DNA from: Pseudomonadota bacterium
Lineage (GTDB): Bacteria; Pseudomonadota; Alphaproteobacteria; Rhodospirillales; Casp-alpha2
Assembly (NCBI GenBank): GCA_022563215.1
Contig: JADFNT010000047.1
Span: 1 to 9,031 of the forward strand
Length of the DNA stretch: 9,031 nt
Reading direction: 5' to 3'
Shown here: piece after piece, positions 5,621 through 9,031 of the stretch
How positions within the stretch are numbered: position 1 is the first letter of the stretch
How the letters are laid out: each line of letters begins with the position of its first letter
Notes under the pieces: generated by a model
The model's database searches: none
The model's input: only the letters and a program-made list of their open reading frames with translations
Told to the model about the DNA's origin: nothing
Program-made: the position numbers and the translations under genes

Positions 5621-6615
5621 CGTTCCGCCCCCTGGTCAAGACGGATGCGCGGGTCCAGAAAGGTCAAGGCGATGTCGGAAATCAGCACCCCAACCACCGT
5701 CAGCATCGACAGGAACATCAGGAACGACCCGGCAAGGTACATGTCCTGGCTTTGCAGGGCCGAAATCAGGATCGGCCCCGTCGTCGGCAGCGACAGCACG
5801 ATGGCCACCAGTTCGGCGCCGGAAATAACGCTCGGCAGCAGGTGGCCGATGTCGCCGACCATGAAGTTGATGGCGACGCGGAGCGGATACTTGATCAGCA
5901 CCTTATAACCCGGCAGCCCCTTGGCGCGCGCCGCGGTGACGTAATGTTTTCCGAGCTCGTCCAGCAGGTTGGCCCTAAGCCTGCGGATCATGCCGGCGGT
6001 CCCGGCGGTGCCGATGACGACGACCGGCACCCACAGGTGCTCCAGCACCGATACCGCCTTGTCCACGGACCAGGGCATGTCCAGGTATTCCGGGTCCATC
6101 AGGCCGCCGATGGAGGTCCCGAACACCACATTGGCGAAATAGAGCATGATCAGGGCGAGCAGGAAGTTCGGCGTCGCCAGCCCCAGCAACCCCAGCAGGG
6201 TCAGGCCGTAATCGCCCCAACTGTATTGATGGGTGGCCGAATAGAGGGCGATGGGGAAGGCGATGATCCAGGTGAACATGATGGTGGCGATGGAAATCAG
6301 GATGGTCAGCAACAGCCGGTCGCCGATCACTTCCGACACCGGCATGCGGTATTCGAAGGAGAAGCCGAAATCGCCCTGCACCATGCCCGTGACCCAGCCG
6401 AAGTAGCGTTCATAGGCCGGCTTTTCGAGGCCGTATTGCTGGCGCAGGAAATTCAGCAGTTCCGGATTGGCTTGTTCGCCCTGGGCTTCAAGCTGGGCGA
6501 TGTAGCTTTCGATGTAATCGCCGGGCGGCAGCTCGATGATGATGAAAACCAGCAGGCTGATCACCAGCAGCGTCGGGATCATTAACAACACTCGGCGAAT
6601 AATGTAGGTGATCAT
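5617..6615 (-). CDS. oligopeptide-type ABC transporter permease, OppB-like
   Basis: This 332-aa inner-membrane subunit is the partner of the OppC-like permease. The N-terminus has the OppB pattern ITYIIRRVLLMIPTLLVISL (2-21), a membrane anchor after a short basic stretch, then the periplasmic loop with LRQQYGLEKP (57-66) and GDFGFSF (81-87). The binding-protein-dependent permease core spans roughly 100-320 with about five further membrane segments. The cytoplasmic EAA loop is YVTAARAKGLPGYKVLIKY (225-243), and the C-terminus is the usual FLDPRIRL. The start at ATG 6615 lies 15 bases after the stop of the binding-protein fusion, with a weak GGA ribosome site; the TGA overlaps the next gene's ATG. 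It appears intact and full length. Confidence 0.94.
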   Translation of the reverse strand: MITYIIRRVLLMIPTLLVISLLVFIIIELPPGDYIESYIAQLEAQGEQANPELLNFLRQQYGLEKPAYERYFGWVTGMVQGDFGFSFEYRMPVSEVIGDRLLLTILISIATIMFTWIIAFPIALYSATHQYSWGDYGLTLLGLLGLATPNFLLALIMLYFANVVFGTSIGGLMDPEYLDMPWSVDKAVSVLEHLWVPVVVIGTAGTAGMIRRLRANLLDELGKHYVTAARAKGLPGYKVLIKYPLRVAINFMVGDIGHLLPSVISGAELVAIVLSLPTTGPILISALQSQDMYLAGSFLMFLSMLTVVGVLISDIALTFLDPRIRLDQGAER

Positions 6616-6630
6616 GCGGCGGTGTCCGTT

Positions 6631-8574
6631 TTAACCCTTGCCCTTGCCTTGGCCCTTAACCGCGAACCAGAAGGTATCGGGCCGGTAAATCCCGAAATAG
6701 GCCCCCGGGTTCCAGTTGTGGAAGCCTTCGACGGGAACGTTTCTGAGGCGGTTGTTGACGACCACCGGCTGCAGGGTGCGGTTGATGATGCCGATGGAAA
6801 AGACCTGTTCGGAGTGGATCTTGAGAATGCGGTGCCAGATCTCTTCCTGCTCGGAAAGACCGGAGGCGTTGTTCCAGGCCGACATCAGGTCGAGAAGCTG
6901 CTTGGCTTCGGGCAAGTCAGGGGGTTCCCCCGCCTTGCCGTTGGTTTCCATGAATTTGCCCCACTTCGGCCATTGCAATTGGTACTGGCGGGTGGGGACG
7001 AATTCATCGGGCGCCATATCCGCCGTCGGTATCCCGTTGGACAGGCCCGACCAGACGGCCATCTTGGAATCGCCGGAAAACACCCGGTTGCGGAAGATAT
7101 CGCGCTGGGCCGGCCGGGGCAGCATTTTGATCCCGGCTTTCAGCCACGTGTCGTGGATCAATTCCAGGATATCGGTGATTTCCGTTTTTTCGCCCGACGT
7201 ATCGATAGCAATGACCGCCGAACGGCCATCGGGCAGCAAGCGGATGCCGTCGCCGTCTTTCTTGTCCAGCCCCATCTCATCGAGCAGCCGGTTGGCCCTT
7301 GCCAGGTCGAAGCCGGCCCACAGGGTCCGGTATTCGGGCCGGAACAAGGGGCTTTCCTCGATGATCGAATTGTTGCCGCCCCGGGCCAGCCCGAAATAGG
7401 CGACCTGGTTGATTTCGTTGCGGTCGATGGCCAGCGACAGGGCGCGGCGGAACCGCACGTCCCTGAGGATTTTTCGCCACACCTTATCCTTGGTGTTGAG
7501 GTTGGGGTAAATGGCGATATGGGACCCCTTCACCGTGCGCCACAGGTAGACCGACTGGTCGTAGCGTTTCTCGCTTTCCTTCAGGAAGGTGTAGTCCTCG
7601 AAGGCGATGTAGCGGCTTTGAAGGTCCGATTCCCCGGCCCCGGTCTTGGCCGGGATCAGGTCGCGAAGGCTGATGTTCATGATCACCCGGTCGATGTAGG
7701 GAAGCTGGCGCCCGGCGGCGTCGACGCGGTGGAAGAAAGGATTGCGCACGAACACGAACCGCTGCGAGGGCGGTTTGGTGGTGTTCATCCACGGTTGCAG
7801 CGTCGGCATTTCCGGATTATCCAGGGTATACATGCGGTCCTTGGACTGATGCAGCGCCGACCAGTCCATGAGACGCTCTTTTTCGGCCATCTTTTTCAGC
7901 CCTGCGGCGTCCGAATAGCGGGCGTGAAAGCGTTTCATATAGTGGGCCGGGCGATAGATGAATAAAGGCGCCGCGCTGGCCATCCCGGCCAGGAAAAATG
8001 GATTGGGCCGGGACCAGGTGTAACGCACGGTCCTTTCGTCGATGACCCTGAATTCCGGCAGCTCCTTACCGACCAGCAGCTTCTTGCGCGGACCCAGGGG
8101 CGACAACTTCTTGTTGGTCGCCATGTCTTCCCAGTAATAGCGGAAGTCCTCGGCGGTGAAGGGCTGGCCGTCGGACCACTTGTGTCCGGGGCGGAGGGTG
8201 AGGGTGAATTCGCGGCCGTCCTTGACTTCGAACCGCTCCAGGATATCGGCGACGAGTTTCAGGTCGCTGGTATAGGCGACCAGGCGGGCATAGCCGTAGA
8301 TGGTCATCAAACGCACGTCCCTGCCCTTGCCCATGATCAGGCGCATATCGCCGCCGTGGCGCCCGGGGGTCTTGTCCTTGCCGTCCATGACCACGCTGCC
8401 CTCGTCGGGGAACAGCAAGCCCGCGATGATGAGTATGGTGGTCGTTTTGCCGCAACCGCTTGGGCCGACAATCACCATGAATTCCTTGTCAGCAATATCA
8501 AGATTAAAGTTTTGCACGGCAACCACATCATTGTCGTATACTTTATGAATATTTTTTAACGTGACGCTCGCCAT
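6631..8574 (-). CDS. chimera: ABC-ATPase N-terminus fused to oligopeptide-binding protein
   Basis: The 647-aa frame is continuous. Residues 1 to about 66 are the start of an ABC ATPase of the MalK/UgpC style (VTLKNIHKVYDNDVVAV, then Walker A GPSGCGKT at 37-44, then IAGLLFPDEGSVVMDGK). From about residue 68 the protein is an extracytoplasmic solute-binding protein of family 5 (TPGRHGGDMRLIMGKGRD, VYGYARLV-type segment 92-99, FTLTLRPGHKWSDGQPFTAE at 123-142, FRRALSLAIDRNEINQVAYF further on). Such proteins bind peptides in the periplasm and need a signal peptide, which is absent; the ATPase piece lacks the Q-loop, LSGGQ and Walker B. As read, neither half should work in transport. The ATG at 8574 has a good GAGGG site five bases upstream. 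The tail ends in a GQGKGKG repeat. Codons 1-36 are AT-rich like the DNA upstream, whereas the rest is GC-rich. The alternatives are a true rearrangement or an assembly error. Confidence 0.85.
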   Translation of the reverse strand: MASVTLKNIHKVYDNDVVAVQNFNLDIADKEFMVIVGPSGCGKTTTILIIAGLLFPDEGSVVMDGKDKTPGRHGGDMRLIMGKGRDVRLMTIYGYARLVAYTSDLKLVADILERFEVKDGREFTLTLRPGHKWSDGQPFTAEDFRYYWEDMATNKKLSPLGPRKKLLVGKELPEFRVIDERTVRYTWSRPNPFFLAGMASAAPLFIYRPAHYMKRFHARYSDAAGLKKMAEKERLMDWSALHQSKDRMYTLDNPEMPTLQPWMNTTKPPSQRFVFVRNPFFHRVDAAGRQLPYIDRVIMNISLRDLIPAKTGAGESDLQSRYIAFEDYTFLKESEKRYDQSVYLWRTVKGSHIAIYPNLNTKDKVWRKILRDVRFRRALSLAIDRNEINQVAYFGLARGGNNSIIEESPLFRPEYRTLWAGFDLARANRLLDEMGLDKKDGDGIRLLPDGRSAVIAIDTSGEKTEITDILELIHDTWLKAGIKMLPRPAQRDIFRNRVFSGDSKMAVWSGLSNGIPTADMAPDEFVPTRQYQLQWPKWGKFMETNGKAGEPPDLPEAKQLLDLMSAWNNASGLSEQEEIWHRILKIHSEQVFSIGIINRTLQPVVVNNRLRNVPVEGFHNWNPGAYFGIYRPDTFWFAVKGQGKGKG

Positions 8575-8720
8575 AGTATCCCTCTTCCTTTTTTAATTTC
8601 AGACCATTATCGGTTCCATTTGAATCACCCACAAAACAGGCATATTTACCGTCGAAGTCAAACTGACTAAAAACACGATCATTAACTGCTTTAACGAGTT
8701 ACTTTTGGTGATAATATCTT

Positions 8721-9031
8721 TTAAAATAGTGACTTCTGATTTTTCAAAGCTTCCAAAAAAATACGTGCTTTTCTATGATGCGAATCTAACATCAAGGTTC
8801 TTTCCCATTGCGCGCCGGCTTTTTTTACAGCCCCAAGACGGGCATAGGCTGTGCCGAGATTAAAGTGGTATTTCGCCGTGATATCCGACCAGGAAACGGC
8901 ATGCTCAAAAGCCTTTCTCGCTTCATTAAACTGATCAAATCGAAAATAGATGATCCCCAAATTATTGGCAGCTGCGGAAACTCAGAATTCAGTTTCAGTG
9001 CTTTTTGATATTCTTTAATGGCGGCGGGGTA
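8721..9031 (-). pseudogene. TPR-repeat protein, 3' end, with a one-base frameshift
   Basis: Tetratricopeptide repeats mediate protein-protein contacts; in this setting they often belong to proteins of unknown or glycan-related function. The frame entering from the window edge reads YPAAIKEYQKALKLNSEF (9031-8978), a normal TPR helix pair end. The next repeat, AAANNLGIIYFRFDQ and NEARKAFEHAV, continues only in another frame. A third repeat follows (YHFNLGTAYARLGAVKKAG), then KARIFLEALK and the TAA at 8721. Joining the frames needs one extra base near 8976-8980 (after the TTT codon). In the downstream frame a TGA at 8984-8982 blocks read-through. A TTG at 8960 could start a short 79-aa product, but this is unlikely. 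The low GC matches the DNA up to the start of the chimeric gene. It could be a real mutation or a homopolymer sequencing error at TTT. Confidence 0.7.

Noticed and set aside
4718..5908. Long plus-strand frame opposite the two permease genes
   Set aside because: It is antisense to well-conserved OppC/OppB coding sequence, is rich in Arg, Gln and Asp from high-GC shadow codons, and has no domain pattern.
6622..7965. Plus-strand frame of about 447 codons opposite the binding-protein gene
   Set aside because: It is the mirror of a recognised family-5 binding protein; its composition is typical of a GC-rich antisense shadow.
8538..8700. Minus-strand open frame of about 50 codons across the intergenic stretch before the fusion gene, with protein-like composition (FSQFDFDGKYACFVGDSNG)
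   Set aside because: It has no ATG or clear start, overlaps the ribosome site and first codons of the fusion gene, and I recognise no family; it may be a gene relic or chance in AT-rich DNA.
1..9031. CRISPR arrays, tRNA or rRNA genes
   Set aside because: I saw no regularly spaced repeats, cloverleaf arms or conserved rRNA segments on either strand.

Overview
The window looks like chromosomal DNA of a GC-rich alphaproteobacterium, possibly of the Rhodospirillales type. This is judged from codon choice, from the oligopeptide/YejE-style transporter with a large periplasmic insert, and from the glycosyltransferase pair. The placement is inference. Two blocks of lower GC stand out: a transposable element in the middle and the right end of the window.

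Layout: (1) 1-1973, minus strand: two back-to-back glycosyltransferase genes. A complete MurG/COG4671-like protein is followed, with nothing but its stop codon between them, by a GT4-family enzyme that runs off the left edge. They suggest a surface-polysaccharide or glycolipid locus. (2) 2103-4443: a 2.34-kb IS1595-family element with 32-bp terminal inverted repeats (28 of 32 matching). It carries an intact transposase gene and four tightly packed non-transposase genes on alternating strands: a 142-aa unknown, a 52-aa small charged protein, a HEPN-like gene broken by an in-frame stop, and a 60-aa small ORF at the right end. No 8-bp target duplication is visible. (3) 4448-8574, minus strand: an oligopeptide-type ABC operon with a substrate-binding protein, an OppB-like permease and an OppC-like permease. 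Its start is abnormal. The binding protein has no signal peptide and is instead fused in frame to about 66 residues of an ABC ATPase. No ATPase gene follows, because the element sits 4 bp past the last permease stop. (4) 8575-9031: an AT-rich stretch with the 3' end of a TPR-protein gene that has a single-base frameshift.

How the parts relate: the transporter operon (about 4 kb) is bounded by the transposable element on one side and by a chimeric gene on the other. The low-GC character of the right end continues into the first codons of the chimera. This pattern suggests a rearranged or degrading region, although an assembly chimera cannot be excluded from sequence alone. The most novel material is the element's cargo. 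Its genes overlap stop-to-stop (CTAG) and start-to-start (CATG), and one encodes a HEPN-type RxxxxH motif, which in other systems marks RNase toxins and defence effectors.
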